The notes below the pieces were generated by a model. The model was not told where the DNA came from. It made no database searches and saw only the letters and a list, made by a program, of their open reading frames with translations. From Saprospiraceae bacterium (GTDB taxonomy: Bacteria; Bacteroidota; Bacteroidia; Chitinophagales; Saprospiraceae): a DNA stretch of 64,000 nt. How positions within the stretch are numbered: position 1 is the first letter of the stretch; each line of letters opens with the position of its first letter. The DNA is taken from assembly GCA_016714895.1 (NCBI GenBank), contig JADKBV010000001.1, positions 496,001 through 560,000 of the forward strand. Direction: 5' to 3'. The position numbers and the translations under genes are program-made. Positions 1-9,284 of the stretch are shown piece after piece.

Positions 1-882
1 AAATTTTTTGAATCCATTCCTAAAGACTCCCTCCCGTATTTTAAATCAGATATGGAATTCTCAGAGATTGTCTTTAAACCATCGGTAAATGAAGCTGAAA
101 AACAAAAGGCATTTGACAAAATAACATCCCTGCGAAGCAGAATTGTAGATGGAAAAGAAGATTTTGCCACTTTGGCAACCAAGTATTCACAAGATCCCGG
201 TTCAGCTGTCAGAGGAGGTGATCTTGGTTTCGCAAAAAGGGGTTCTTATGTTCCGGAATTTGAAGCCACCGTCTATGCACTCAAAAAAGATGAAATTTCT
301 GAAATTATCGAAACAGAATTCGGCTACCATTTTATTCAGCTTACAGAACGGAAAGGCAACTCCGTAAAAGCCCGACATATTCTGATTAAACCGGAAATAA
401 CTTCCGAAGATCTGAATACCGCAAAAGTAACGCTTCAAAATGTGAAGACATTAATCGAAACCGATTCTCTTTCATTTGAAAAAGCAGTTAAAACATACTC
501 CCTTAAATCCCTCCCATCCTACAGTAACTCCGGAAGAGTTAAAAACTTTCAGAACAACTCCACCTTTTTTGCAGCAGATGAACTGGATGCGGATACTTAT
601 TTCACCCTATTTGACCTTAAACCAAGCCAACTTTCAAAAGTAGAATCATTTACTTTGCCTTCAGGTGAAAAGGCGTTTCGACTTCTGAAACTCAATTCTT
701 TATCAAAACCTCATAGAGCAAATCTAAAAGAAGACTATCACAAAATTGCTACTTTTGCGAAAGAAAGTAAAAAAATGGAGTATTTTTATAACTGGATTCA
801 GGAAAGAAAAAGAGAAATGTATATTTACGTTGATCCCTCTTTCAACAGCTGTCCGGAACTTACTGAATATGTCAATCCTTAA
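1..882 (+). CDS. Parvulin-type peptidylprolyl isomerase (5' end outside window)
   Basis: The reading frame is open from base 1, so this is the C-terminal part (about 293 residues) of a longer protein; the ATG at 52 is internal. It carries a rotamase (PpiC/SurA-like) domain with the family features GGDLGF, FGYHFIQL and KARHILI, the last probably starting a second, degenerate parvulin-like module. Such proteins catalyse cis-trans isomerisation of prolyl bonds and, in Gram-negative bacteria, chaperone outer-membrane proteins in the periplasm. The signal peptide expected for that location would be upstream of the window and cannot be seen. The gene ends 20 bp before pyrC on the same strand. Family assignment is firm; the SurA-like role is inferred from the domain layout. 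Confidence 0.88.
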   Translation, partial: KFFESIPKDSLPYFKSDMEFSEIVFKPSVNEAEKQKAFDKITSLRSRIVDGKEDFATLATKYSQDPGSAVRGGDLGFAKRGSYVPEFEATVYALKKDEISEIIETEFGYHFIQLTERKGNSVKARHILIKPEITSEDLNTAKVTLQNVKTLIETDSLSFEKAVKTYSLKSLPSYSNSGRVKNFQNNSTFFAADELDADTYFTLFDLKPSQLSKVESFTLPSGEKAFRLLKLNSLSKPHRANLKEDYHKIATFAKESKKMEYFYNWIQERKREMYIYVDPSFNSCPELTEYVNP

Positions 883-902
883 TCTAAAATCAGTTTAATC
901 TC

Positions 903-2249
903 ATGTCAAAACCCACCATTCTTATTAAAAACGGCCAGATAGTTAACAGAGGCCGCATTTTCAACGGTGATATTCTGATAAAAAATGGTAAAATTGAAAA
1001 AATTGATTCAAATATCAGTTATCCCGGAAATGTTGACGAAGTAAGTGCAGAAGGATTACATATTTTGCCGGGAGTTATAGATGACCAGGTTCATTTCAGA
1101 GAACCAGGTCTGACTCATAAAGCTACCATCGCAAGCGAATCCAGAGCTGCCTTGATAGGTGGTGTCACCACTGTTATGGAAATGCCTAATACGGTACCGC
1201 CTGCCACCTCTCAACCTTTATTGGAAGCCAAGTATAGAATAGGTTCCAAAACTTCTTATACCAATTATTCATTTTACATGGGAGCCACAAATGAAAATCT
1301 GGAGGAAGTATTAAGGACAGATCCGAAATCAGTTTGCGGTATTAAAATATTTATGGGATCTTCAACCGGCAATATGTTGGTCGACAACAATGCAACCCTT
1401 GAAAAAATATTCAGCCAATCTTCTATGCTGATAGCGACCCATTGTGAAGACGAACTGACTGTAAAAAACAATCTGGACAAAGCAAAAACAAAATTTGGCA
1501 GTGATCTGAAAGCTGAACATCATCCTTTTATCCGAAACGAAGAAGCTTGTTATCTGTCAAGCTCAAAAGCAGTAGCTCTGGCAAAAAAATATAACACAAG
1601 ACTTCACGTTTTACATATTTCAACAAAAGACGAAGTTTCACTCTTTGAAAATACTTCTCCTTTACACGAAAAAAGAATTACCTCAGAAGTTTGCGTACAC
1701 CATCTCCATTTCAATTCAGGGGATTATACAACAAAAGGAAATCTTATCAAATGTAATCCTGCCATTAAAAATGCAACGCATCAGGAAGCTCTCTGGCAAG
1801 CGTTGCTGGATGACACTTTTGATGTTATAGCTACCGATCATGCACCACACACCTTTGAGGAAAAATCACAACCTTATCTATCGGCTCCATCTGGTTTGCC
1901 GCTCATTCAGCACACCTTAAACATTATGCTCAATTATTTTCATCAGGGAAAAATCTCTTTGGAAAAAATTGTTGAAAAAATGGCCCACAACCCTGCCATC
2001 ATTTTTAATATAGCTGAAAGAGGGTTTCTGGATGAAGGAAAATTTGCTGATTTGGTATTAGTTGATCTGAATAAAAAATGGACGATTGACAAAAGTAATG
2101 TAGCTTATAAATGCGGATGGTCTCCGCTTGAAGGATTAGAATGTACAGGAAATATTGAATCAACCTATGTAAATGGAGAACAAGTATACCGATTCGGACA
2201 AGAACCGGTTCAGGGAAAAGGTCTGAGACTCCGTTTTAATGCAAAATAA
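903..2249 (+). CDS. pyrC: Dihydroorotase
   Basis: Cytoplasmic zinc amidohydrolase that closes N-carbamoyl-aspartate to dihydroorotate, third step of pyrimidine synthesis. The 448-residue length fits class I (long) dihydroorotases. Visible motifs are the metal-binding DDQVHFREPG at residues 60-69, GIKIFMGSSTGN (containing the lysine normally carbamylated in the family) near residue 150, and ATDHAPH near residue 310 with the catalytic aspartate. The ATG lies 20 bp after the isomerase gene, so the two may be co-transcribed. No sign of truncation. Confidence 0.95.
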   Translation: MSKPTILIKNGQIVNRGRIFNGDILIKNGKIEKIDSNISYPGNVDEVSAEGLHILPGVIDDQVHFREPGLTHKATIASESRAALIGGVTTVMEMPNTVPPATSQPLLEAKYRIGSKTSYTNYSFYMGATNENLEEVLRTDPKSVCGIKIFMGSSTGNMLVDNNATLEKIFSQSSMLIATHCEDELTVKNNLDKAKTKFGSDLKAEHHPFIRNEEACYLSSSKAVALAKKYNTRLHVLHISTKDEVSLFENTSPLHEKRITSEVCVHHLHFNSGDYTTKGNLIKCNPAIKNATHQEALWQALLDDTFDVIATDHAPHTFEEKSQPYLSAPSGLPLIQHTLNIMLNYFHQGKISLEKIVEKMAHNPAIIFNIAERGFLDEGKFADLVLVDLNKKWTIDKSNVAYKCGWSPLEGLECTGNIESTYVNGEQVYRFGQEPVQGKGLRLRFNAK

Positions 2250-2291
2250 TCCTAACTCCCTTAATTAATCTTATTTTTAATACAATTTTCG

Positions 2292-2299
2292 TACTTTTG
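2292..2299 (+). promoter_or_regulatory. Bacteroidota-type -7 element (TACTTTTG) before guaA
   Basis: TACTTTTG matches the Bacteroidota sigma-A -7 consensus TAnnTTTG and ends 5 bp before the guaA ATG, so the transcript would be leaderless or nearly so. No clear -33 TTTG is visible at the usual spacing. Confidence 0.5.
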
Positions 2300-2304
2300 C
2301 TTTT

Positions 2305-3842
2305 ATGAAGGATTTGGTAATTATTTTAGACTTTGGCTCACAATATACACAATTGATTGCCAGAAGACTCAGAGAGTTGATGGTATATTGTGAGATATTG
2401 CCCTACAATAAATTCAATATCAATGACAAACATGTCAAAGCTGTCATCTTATCAGGTAGTCCTTTTTCTGTTCTGGATGAAAATGCTTTAGATCTTGACC
2501 TTTCTTCCATTATCAATCATTTTCCTGTTTTGGGAATTTGTTATGGTGCTCAGATGATTGCACATAAGTATCATGGCAAAGTCCTCCGCTCAGAAAAAAG
2601 AGAGTACGGAAAGGCAATGATTCAGAATAACACTGATGATGTATTGTTTAAAAACCTTCCGTCAGAAAGCCAGGTATGGATGTCACATGGTGATTCAGTA
2701 GAACACCTTTCCGATCAATTCGAGATTATTGCCTCTACCAAAGATATTCCCGTAGCTGCATACAAATCTGTCCCGGACGCTTTTGTTTATCCTGTTTATT
2801 GCCTTCAGTTTCATCCTGAAGTTACCCATAGCATCCATGGTACAGACTTACTTTCTAATTTTGTATTTCAAGTAGCCGGTTGCAGTGCTGAATGGACACC
2901 TGAATCCATTATTGAAGAATCAGTCCGTCAGATACAGGAAAAAGTTAAGGACGGAGAAGTTCTCATGGGACTTTCAGGTGGCGTGGATTCGAGTGTTGCT
3001 GCCATGCTCATACATAAAGCGATTGGCAACAGACTTCATTGTGTATTTGTAGACAACGGACTGTTACGCAAAAATGAATATGATGAAGTACTCCAATCTT
3101 ATGAAGGTCTGGGATTAAATATTCAGGGTGTAAAAGCCGGAGATCAATTTTTAGAAGCTCTTGAAAATGTCTCTGATCCTGAAGCAAAAAGAAAAATTAT
3201 TGGCAAACTTTTTATTGAAATTTTCAGGCTGAAGCAAAAAATATTCCGAATATACAGTTTTTAGGTCAGGGCACTATTTATCCCGATGTGATCGAATCTG
3301 TGTCGGTTCACGGACCTTCTGTCACCATAAAATCTCATCATAACGTAGGTGGACTTCCTGATATTTTACATCTTTCTTTGGTTGAACCTCTTCGTATGAT
3401 GTTTAAAGATGAAGTCAGGAGAGTCGGTGAAGCTCTTGCGTTGCCGGATATTTTGATCCACAGACATCCGTTTCCGGGACCGGGTTTAGGTATCAGGATA
3501 TTGGGAAGTATCACAGGACAAAAAGTCAAACTCTGTCAGGACGCTGATGCTATATTTATTAAACATCTCAAAGACAGTGGTTGGTATCATAAAGTTTGGC
3601 AGGCGGGAGCCATTTTGTTACCTGTTCAGAGTGTAGGCGTCATGGGTGATGAACGAACATACGATTTTACCATCGCCTTACGTTGTGTTAATTCCATCGA
3701 TGGTATGACAGCTGAATGGAGTCACCTTCCTTATGAACTCCTTGCCAAAATTTCAAGTGATATTATTAATCAGGTGAAAGGTATTAATAGAGTCGTTTAT
3801 GATATCAGTACCAAACCACCTGCCACCATTGAATGGGAATAA
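2305..3842 (+). CDS. guaA: GMP synthase (glutamine-hydrolysing), single-base frameshift
   Basis: Converts XMP to GMP with ATP and glutamine. The first frame (2305-3264) holds the class I glutamine amidotransferase domain, with nucleophile Cys79 in GICYGAQ and the QFHPEV histidine, followed by the ATP-pyrophosphatase P-loop GLSGGVDSS near residue 222. The rest of the synthetase domain, including SVHGPSVTIKSHHNVGG and the C-terminal dimerisation domain, is in another frame and ends at 3842. The break is at a T run (3221-3224): adding one T gives IFQAEA and joins the halves into a 512-residue protein, the normal GuaA length. No slippery heptamer suggests programmed frameshifting. GuaA is normally essential for de novo GMP, so a sequencing error is most likely. 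Confidence 0.93.
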
Positions 3843-3843
3843 A

Positions 3844-4966
3844 ATGAATCTTTTATACGTTTTTGTTATCCTGTTTTTTATAGCTTGCAGTCCTAAAACG
3901 ATTCCTGCTACCATAACTGCCAATCCGACGCAAATTGTCAAAACGATAAAAGATACGGTAAAACAGGATGTTTTGTTACCTATAGATACCATCATATGGA
4001 ATGATGTTTCAGGTTCAGTTTCTCCGATCACGGTACCCGTAGTCAAAGAAATTAAAAAACCTAAAATTGTCGGTAAGTCAGGTAAAACTGAATGGAAAGA
4101 ATCATATCAGTTAAAATTGTTCATTCCTTTAAACAGTGATCATTATCAGGTATCCAATCTGGTCAACAACCGGTTTGTACAATATTATGCCGGAATATTG
4201 CTTGCTTTGGAAGATCTCGAAAATCAGGGAGCCACTATGAACCTGGAGGTCGTGGATACAGAGATGGGTGCTTTTCAAGCTTCACAAGCAATCAATGAAA
4301 TACCGGCCGGTTCCGTGGATGTGATTATTGGCCCCTTTGAAAGAGAAGACCTGAAAACCATGGCATCTGTAGCTCTTGAAAAAAAGATCACCCTGATATC
4401 TCCGTGGCAGACAAGTACAAAAATAGCTACTCAAAACGAATACTACATACAATTAAAACCAAACCTCAAAGATCATTTCAAAAAAATTGTCGAACATGCA
4501 GTAGCAAATCATGGCTATGAAAATATTGCGGTCATCACCCATCAAAATCAGGATGGTAATGCATGGTTTAGCTTTATGAATGATGTCGCCAAAAATTTGA
4601 TGGGTCCGCAATATTCTTTAAAACACATAGCGGTCTCAAAAGATAGCCTTATTTCACCCAACACTGCTTTTGTTAATCTTTTTAACAACAATCTTTTTTG
4701 ATTTGTTTGGTGAAATTCCTTCTCCTGATGCTTTAAAGGGATATGATATGATGATGTTTGTAGGAAGCAATCTGGTTCAACATGGCAACTTTTTTCAAAG
4801 TGCGGTTGAAGGCGAATTACAAACATATACGCAATCAGAATTTGAATTACAAAAAACATATCAGGAAGAAAACCTCGATATCGGAACAGATGCTTTTGAT
4901 TATTACGAAAATAAACGCATAGCTATCATCCAATTTATGAATCATGGATTTGAACGAATAGATTAA
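3844..4966 (+). CDS. Lipoprotein with type 1 periplasmic-binding-protein fold, single-base frameshift
   Basis: Starts 1 bp after the guaA stop with MNLLYVFVILFFIAC, a lipoprotein signal whose lipid-modified residue would be Cys15. After a low-complexity linker comes a region resembling ANF-receptor/ABC substrate-binding proteins of the LivJ type (YAGILLALEDL, VDVIIGPFER, then a beta-alpha pattern ending MMMFVGSNLVQHG). The frame breaks at a T run, 4694-4699; removing one T fuses the two halves (NNNLFDLFGEIP) into about 373 residues ending 1 bp before the next gene. No transporter permease is nearby, so the ligand is unknown. A sequencing indel is more likely than a true pseudogene because both halves keep conserved structure. 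Confidence 0.75.
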
Positions 4967-4967
4967 T

Positions 4968-5609
4968 ATGGTTGATCAGTTTCTGACAGAAGAAAGAAAA
5001 ATCAAACTGCAGCATGCCGCAGCCAATAGCCAACTCAACGCAGCCGTGGTTCTCGAAAACGTTCATGATCCGCATAATATAGGTGCTGTCCTCAGATCAT
5101 GCGATTCGGTTGGAATAAGAGATGTATTTGTTCTGTACAACGAAGAAAGTGAAAACGCCCGTAAACTTTCTGTCGGGTTAAACAGTTCCTCAGGCGCTTT
5201 GAAGTGGGTCAGAGTACATTTTTACGAAGATACCAATAAATGTATGCTTGAAGTAAAAAAAAGGTATGGACTCGTAGCGGGTACGCACTTGTCAGAAAAA
5301 TCAGTACCTCTGTATGACATGGATCTTACATCATCGATAGCTTTTGTTTTCGGAAATGAAAGAGATGGCATCTCAAATAAAGTAAAATCTTTCCTCGATA
5401 CAAATTTTATCATTCCGCAATTTGGGATGGTACAAAGTTTGAATATCTCAGTGGCCTGTGCCGTTACTGTTTTTGAAATGGCCAGACAAAGGATGTTACA
5501 TGGTATGTACAACTCTGTTTATCAAACCGACAACAACCTCCATAAAAATCTCTATGAGGGTTTTATTGAAAACCATTATAACAGTTTAAAGAGTAAATCA
5601 AGGGTTTAG
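4968..5609 (+). CDS. trmH: SpoU/TrmH-family RNA 2'-O-ribose methyltransferase
   Basis: SPOUT-fold, S-adenosylmethionine-dependent methyltransferase of 213 residues. All three SpoU motifs are visible: motif 1 around DPHNIGAVLRSCDSVGI with the catalytic arginine, motif 2 FVFGNERDGIS, and motif 3 IPQFGMVQSLNISVACAV with the knotted cofactor site. Length and motif spacing resemble TrmH, which methylates G18 of tRNA, but related SpoU enzymes act on rRNA or other tRNA positions, so the substrate is inferred. The start follows the preceding stop by 1 bp, suggesting coupled translation with the upstream lipoprotein. Confidence 0.85.
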   Translation: MVDQFLTEERKIKLQHAAANSQLNAAVVLENVHDPHNIGAVLRSCDSVGIRDVFVLYNEESENARKLSVGLNSSSGALKWVRVHFYEDTNKCMLEVKKRYGLVAGTHLSEKSVPLYDMDLTSSIAFVFGNERDGISNKVKSFLDTNFIIPQFGMVQSLNISVACAVTVFEMARQRMLHGMYNSVYQTDNNLHKNLYEGFIENHYNSLKSKSRV

Positions 5610-5663
5610 TAGATTATTTCTGTTGTTTCATATGATGAATTTTTCTTTGTTAAACCAAATGAG

Positions 5664-5671
5664 TAATTTTG
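5664..5671 (+). promoter_or_regulatory. -7 element (TAATTTTG)
   Basis: TAATTTTG fits TAnnTTTG and lies 14 bp before the ATG at 5686, implying a short leader. It starts a unit separate from the trmH operon. Confidence 0.45.
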
Positions 5672-5685
5672 TAAAAATTTAATAC

Positions 5686-6237
5686 ATGAGTATTGACCTT
5701 AAAGATATTTTTGCCATCGAAGGTTCATTTAATGAAAAAGTATATAACAAGTTATTGGAAGCTATAAAGGCAAAAGCAACCTCTGATATGGATTATATCA
5801 AATTTAAAAAATCATACAGCAGTTTGTGTGCCCTCGGCATGGATGAATTTACAGCCGCAAAAAGTGCGTTTGTAACAGCAGAAACCATGGGTTTTGATAA
5901 AGAGAAACTGGTCCAGAGTGTCCACTACTATCAACAGGTTTTAAAAAAAGAAAAAGAAGCGTTTGCTCTTGCTTTAAAAAATCAAATCACCAATCATGTT
6001 GAGTCCAAACAACTGGAAGTTGACAGATTACATCAGAAAAAACTGGAAAATATCACAAAAATTGAAAAACTAAAGGAAGAGCTTTTGTTGATTGAATCTA
6101 AATTAAAACAAATGGATGAAGAGATAGGGTCCACAAGTAGTAAAATTGAAGATACCCGACAACAATTTGTACATACCTATTCCCTTTTGGAAAAAGAAAT
6201 GGATAATGACTTAGAATTATTCAATAGAATTGTCTGA
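5686..6237 (+). CDS. Hypothetical coiled-coil protein (partner of PspA-like gene)
   Basis: I do not recognise the family. The 183-residue protein has no signal peptide or membrane segment and so is probably cytoplasmic. Residues 1 to about 85 look like a small helical domain; about 85-165 form a highly charged heptad-like coiled coil rich in K, E, L and Q. The next gene downstream encodes a membrane-anchored protein whose cytoplasmic part is also a long coiled coil. Adjacency, shared strand and matching architecture suggest the two interact, for instance as a membrane-remodelling or stress scaffold. That is inference only. A -7 element lies just upstream. Confidence 0.7.
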   Translation: MSIDLKDIFAIEGSFNEKVYNKLLEAIKAKATSDMDYIKFKKSYSSLCALGMDEFTAAKSAFVTAETMGFDKEKLVQSVHYYQQVLKKEKEAFALALKNQITNHVESKQLEVDRLHQKKLENITKIEKLKEELLLIESKLKQMDEEIGSTSSKIEDTRQQFVHTYSLLEKEMDNDLELFNRIV

Positions 6238-6254
6238 AAAAGCACATTTATTTC

Positions 6255-6262
6255 TACATTTG
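6255..6262 (+). promoter_or_regulatory. -7 element (TACATTTG)
   Basis: TACATTTG matches TAnnTTTG and lies 41 bp before the start at 6304, so the PspA-like gene may have its own promoter besides read-through from 5686. Confidence 0.4.
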
Positions 6263-6303
6263 TCTTTAATAAGCATATTTTTTAAATTTATAAATACTTT
6301 CAT

Positions 6304-7308
6304 ATGTCTTCATACCCTGATTCAGGATTCACTCCAAAAACTTTCTGGCAAAAACCTGAAGGAAAAACCGGTGCATTTTTTCTGATCGCTCTTTTAGGAG
6401 GTCTGGCTTTTGTACTTTTTAAATTTAGTGCACAAATATTATTAATGTTGCAAAATACGCTGGGTATTGTAGCTTTACTAGGTATTTTAGGGATTATTAT
6501 CTATATGGTTCTGGATCCAAAATGGCGTACCCTTGTGTCTTATTTTTACAAAAGTGTCATGCGATGGATTACCGGTATTTTTGTAACCATTGATCCTATT
6601 GGTATTCTTAAAAATTATATCAGTGACCTGGAAAGTAATCTCCGTAAAATGGGAGGACAACTGGATAATCTTAAAGGACAAATGCGAAAACTGGTTACGA
6701 TTGTTGAAGATAACAATAAGGAAATAAACACGAATATCATCATTGCCAAAAAAGCAAAGGAACAAAATAATGAAAGCGCCATGCTTCTCGCAAGCCGTAA
6801 AGCAGCACGTCTACAGGAATCAAACGAAAAATATACTTCCCTGCATTCAAAAATGTCTGTTCTGTATAGAATTTTAAGCAAAATGTACAGCAATTCAGAA
6901 ATTTTGATTGAAGATACCAAAGATCAGGTAAAAGTAAAAGAACAGGAAAGAAAAGCCATTCGTGCCAGCCATTCTGCCATGAGATCTGCCATGAGCATTA
7001 TCAAAGGTGACGCTGATAAAAGAGCCTTGTTTGATCAGGCAATGGAACATATTGCCGATGATGTTGCCAACAAAGTAGGTGAAATGGAGAGGTTTATGGA
7101 AATTTCTTCCGATTTTATGAGTTCTATAGATTTACAAAACGGGGTATTTGAAGAGCAAGGTTTAAAAATGCTTGAAGAATACGAACAAAAATCAACCCTT
7201 TTATTACTCGGTGGATCAGAAAAAACCGACGATATCCTCGAACTTAAAACACCACAGATGCAATTAAAAGGAAAAAGTACAGATTATGACGGTTTATTTA
7301 ATGGCTAG
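6304..7308 (+). CDS. PspA/IM30-like coiled-coil protein with N-terminal membrane hairpin
   Basis: 334 residues. Two hydrophobic stretches at about 23-40 and 45-70 form a likely transmembrane hairpin. A basic amphipathic segment (about 74-100, ending DPIGILKNYISDLE) leads into a long helical region, about 105-295. The pattern of that region resembles the PspA/Vipp1 family: a helical hairpin, a middle stretch with K/A/R-rich helices (LLASRKAARLQESNEKY) and acidic C-terminal helices. Classical PspA has only an N-terminal amphipathic helix, so a true membrane hairpin is unusual. The C-terminus ends in a short flexible tail. PspA-family proteins polymerise ESCRT-III-like on stressed membranes; a similar role here is inferred. 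No pspB, pspC or pspF homologue is nearby. A strong terminator follows. Confidence 0.6.
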   Translation: MSSYPDSGFTPKTFWQKPEGKTGAFFLIALLGGLAFVLFKFSAQILLMLQNTLGIVALLGILGIIIYMVLDPKWRTLVSYFYKSVMRWITGIFVTIDPIGILKNYISDLESNLRKMGGQLDNLKGQMRKLVTIVEDNNKEINTNIIIAKKAKEQNNESAMLLASRKAARLQESNEKYTSLHSKMSVLYRILSKMYSNSEILIEDTKDQVKVKEQERKAIRASHSAMRSAMSIIKGDADKRALFDQAMEHIADDVANKVGEMERFMEISSDFMSSIDLQNGVFEEQGLKMLEEYEQKSTLLLLGGSEKTDDILELKTPQMQLKGKSTDYDGLFNG

Positions 7309-7330
7309 AACCTGATCTGTAAACCAATAA

Positions 7331-7372
7331 TAAAAAAGGAACTTTTTCTAGATAGAAAAAGTTCCTTTTTTA
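7331..7372. terminator. Bidirectional intrinsic terminator
   Basis: A perfect 19-bp inverted repeat (7331-7349 and 7354-7372) with a 4-nt loop, flanked by A and T runs on both sides. It separates the plus-strand PspA-like gene from the minus-strand gene ending at 7442. Confidence 0.85.
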
Positions 7373-7441
7373 TTATATATAGAATTATAATTTTTATATT
7401 CCTTCAGAAAACAAAAAATGATTCTGATACAAGGGTCGAAT

Positions 7442-8005
7442 TTATTCAATAAAATGTACCTTTAGAATATTTTGATTTGACGTACCCTCAAGATAATTTA
7501 ATTTAATACGATCCTGAGTAATCCCTTCTATTTTCATGTATGATTTTATAGCATTAACCCTGTTCTTGTAAATGTTGGTAAATACATAATCATTAAAAAT
7601 AGAAATAATAACACCTTTCGATGGATTATTTTTTAACACTGTTATAATATCATCCAACATAAGTGCAGCGTCATCATCCAAAACCGCAAACCCTTCCCGG
7701 AATGGAATGTCATAATACTCTGACGAAACAACAAATGTGCCGGCGTTGGAAGGCTGCAAAACCTTGACTTCAGCATTTTCAGGAGCCGGTTTAGTATTTT
7801 CAACCCCAATTCCCTGGAATCCTTCCATGTAGCTTGGTTCTGTACGAATAATTTGAACTACTTCAGCACTATCCGATACTTTGGCAAAAACAGGCACCGT
7901 GTTATACAAAAGGTGTATATCACGTTCGTTTTGTGCTATTATAGTTGTTGAAAAAAGAAAACAAACGACGCCACTTAACAGAGGCCTTAAAATGTTGTTT
8001 TTCAT
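7442..8005 (-). CDS. Secreted protein with degenerate OmpA-like C-terminal domain
   Basis: The start is set at MKNNILRPLL (8005) because it opens a clean signal peptide ending near TTIIAQ; an in-frame ATG 24 bp upstream would precede it. The mature part has about 65 residues of unclear fold, then a segment (FAVLDDDAALMLDDIITVL... to the end) that follows the beta-alpha-beta pattern of OmpA/MotB peptidoglycan-binding domains, including VIISIF, NRVNAIKSYM and ITQDRIKL. The usual diaminopimelate-binding Asp/Arg pair (GHTD, LSxxRA) is absent: FNDY replaces it and only N-R-V-N-A remains. It may have lost peptidoglycan binding. It starts 27 bp after the nusB stop on the same strand. Confidence 0.6.
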   Translation of the reverse strand: MKNNILRPLLSGVVCFLFSTTIIAQNERDIHLLYNTVPVFAKVSDSAEVVQIIRTEPSYMEGFQGIGVENTKPAPENAEVKVLQPSNAGTFVVSSEYYDIPFREGFAVLDDDAALMLDDIITVLKNNPSKGVIISIFNDYVFTNIYKNRVNAIKSYMKIEGITQDRIKLNYLEGTSNQNILKVHFIE

Positions 8006-8032
8006 GGGACAAAATTGATATGTTAACAAATG

Positions 8033-8967
8033 TTAATCAACCAAACCCCTACCTTCTTTTTTTAATTTGCCGCCGGATCTCAAATCTTCAAGTAATTTAT
8101 CCAATACTCCGTTAATAAACTCTTTACTTTTTGAAGTACTGTAATCTTTGGCAACATCTACGAATTCATTCAATGTCACTTTCGGGGGTATAGTGGTGCA
8201 AAATAAAAATTCTGCGACTGCCATTTTTAATATAATCATATCAATAACGGCCACACGTTCTGAATCCCAATTCTTTAATACAGGTTTGATTATATCGAGT
8301 AACGCAAAATCCTCGCCAAAAGTTCCCAAAAGTAAAAATTCTCCGTAATCTTTTGTTGCTTCTCTTTCGGGATAATACTCTTCAAAGAAATTTTCTTCTG
8401 CATTCGGCAGTTGTTTCAATATTTTTTTAATGGCTCCAATGACCAGGGACTTGTCAGACTCCCAATTAGCAAAGTGGTCTTCAACGATTTCATTAAAAAG
8501 TTCATTACTTCTGCAGAATCTATAAAATTCCAAAAGCAATTCTACTAATTCGTCATGACTTAACTCTTTGCCAATCAATGAAATATAAGCATCCTGTTTT
8601 GAAAATTCAGTATATATGGTCCGGAAATGGTCCTTATCAGCCTTTTGCTGAAATCCGGACTTTTCATACACTTTGTGTAGTTTACCGTTTTTGCCAAAAA
8701 AGTAATTACCTCATTGGTCCATAAAAAGGGTGTAAAATTTTTATCCTGTTCTGTAGGTAAATGTTTGCTTTTCCTTTTTTCAAAATCTTCAGCAGATACT
8801 TTACAAATATTTTCAATGAGATACAGATTAAATAATAATATTTGGTAAGTTTCCTCAATTCTTTTCCAATATTCCTTGACCAATTGGTCTTTGGTCATTT
8901 CTTCGTCCCTGTTTATAGAGTAAAGAAGTTGCATAACCTTGATCCGAACACTCCTTCTGCTTAACAT
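8033..8967 (-). CDS. nusB: Transcription antitermination protein NusB (Bacteroidota long form), single-base frameshift
   Basis: NusB binds boxA RNA with NusE (S10) in rRNA antitermination. The N-terminal part (MLSRRSVRIKVMQLLYS) is in one frame from 8967; the C-terminal NusB core (NWDSERVAVIDMIILKMAVAEF, then IPPKVTLNEFVDVAKDYST and FINGVLDKLLEDL) is in another, ending at 8033. The break is at a T run, 8688-8692 (A run on the coding strand). One extra A gives FLAKNGKLHKVYEKSG and a 311-residue protein, normal for Bacteroidota NusB, which carries a long insertion absent from the 140-residue proteobacterial form. A sequencing indel is the likely cause. tRNA genes lie upstream on the same strand. 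Confidence 0.9.
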
Positions 8968-9144
8968 ATCTTTATTAACTTGATAATAAGAGTTTTACTA
9001 AATGATTCACAAAGAAAAGAATTTTTTTTTACATATACATTAAATGTATTGATAATATTTAGACAAACATTTTCAAAACATAACAACCTGGATATCATTT
9101 TTTGTAAACACCTCTCATTATCAACCTGGTAACCAATTTTGATA

Positions 9145-9175
9145 CAAAAAAAAAGCCTTCCCAAAGGAAGGCTTT
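9145..9175 (-). terminator. Intrinsic terminator after tRNA-Pro
   Basis: Stem AAAGCCTTCC (9152-9161) pairs with GGAAGGCTTT (9166-9175) across a 4-nt loop. On the minus strand it is followed by a T run, placing it correctly to end the tRNA transcript. Confidence 0.8.
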
Positions 9176-9179
9176 ATGT

Positions 9180-9253
9180 CGGGACAGTAGGATTCGAACC
9201 TACGACCCCTTGGTCCCAAACCAAGTGCGCTAACCGGACTGCGCTATGTCCCG
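9180..9253 (-). tRNA. tRNA-Pro (anticodon TGG)
   Basis: 74 nt with a perfect 7-bp acceptor stem (CGGGACA/TGTCCCG), anticodon stem CTTGG/CCAAG around loop TTTGGGA, and a T-arm containing GGTTCGAATCC. CCA is not encoded. Confidence 0.96.
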
Positions 9254-9284
9254 AATATCTTAACGATGAAGATGAGTGGAAACG

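Noticed and set aside
3220..3290. Programmed ribosomal frameshifting in guaA
   Set aside because: GuaA is not known to use it, there is no slippery heptamer with a following structure, and three other genes show the same homopolymer-type break.
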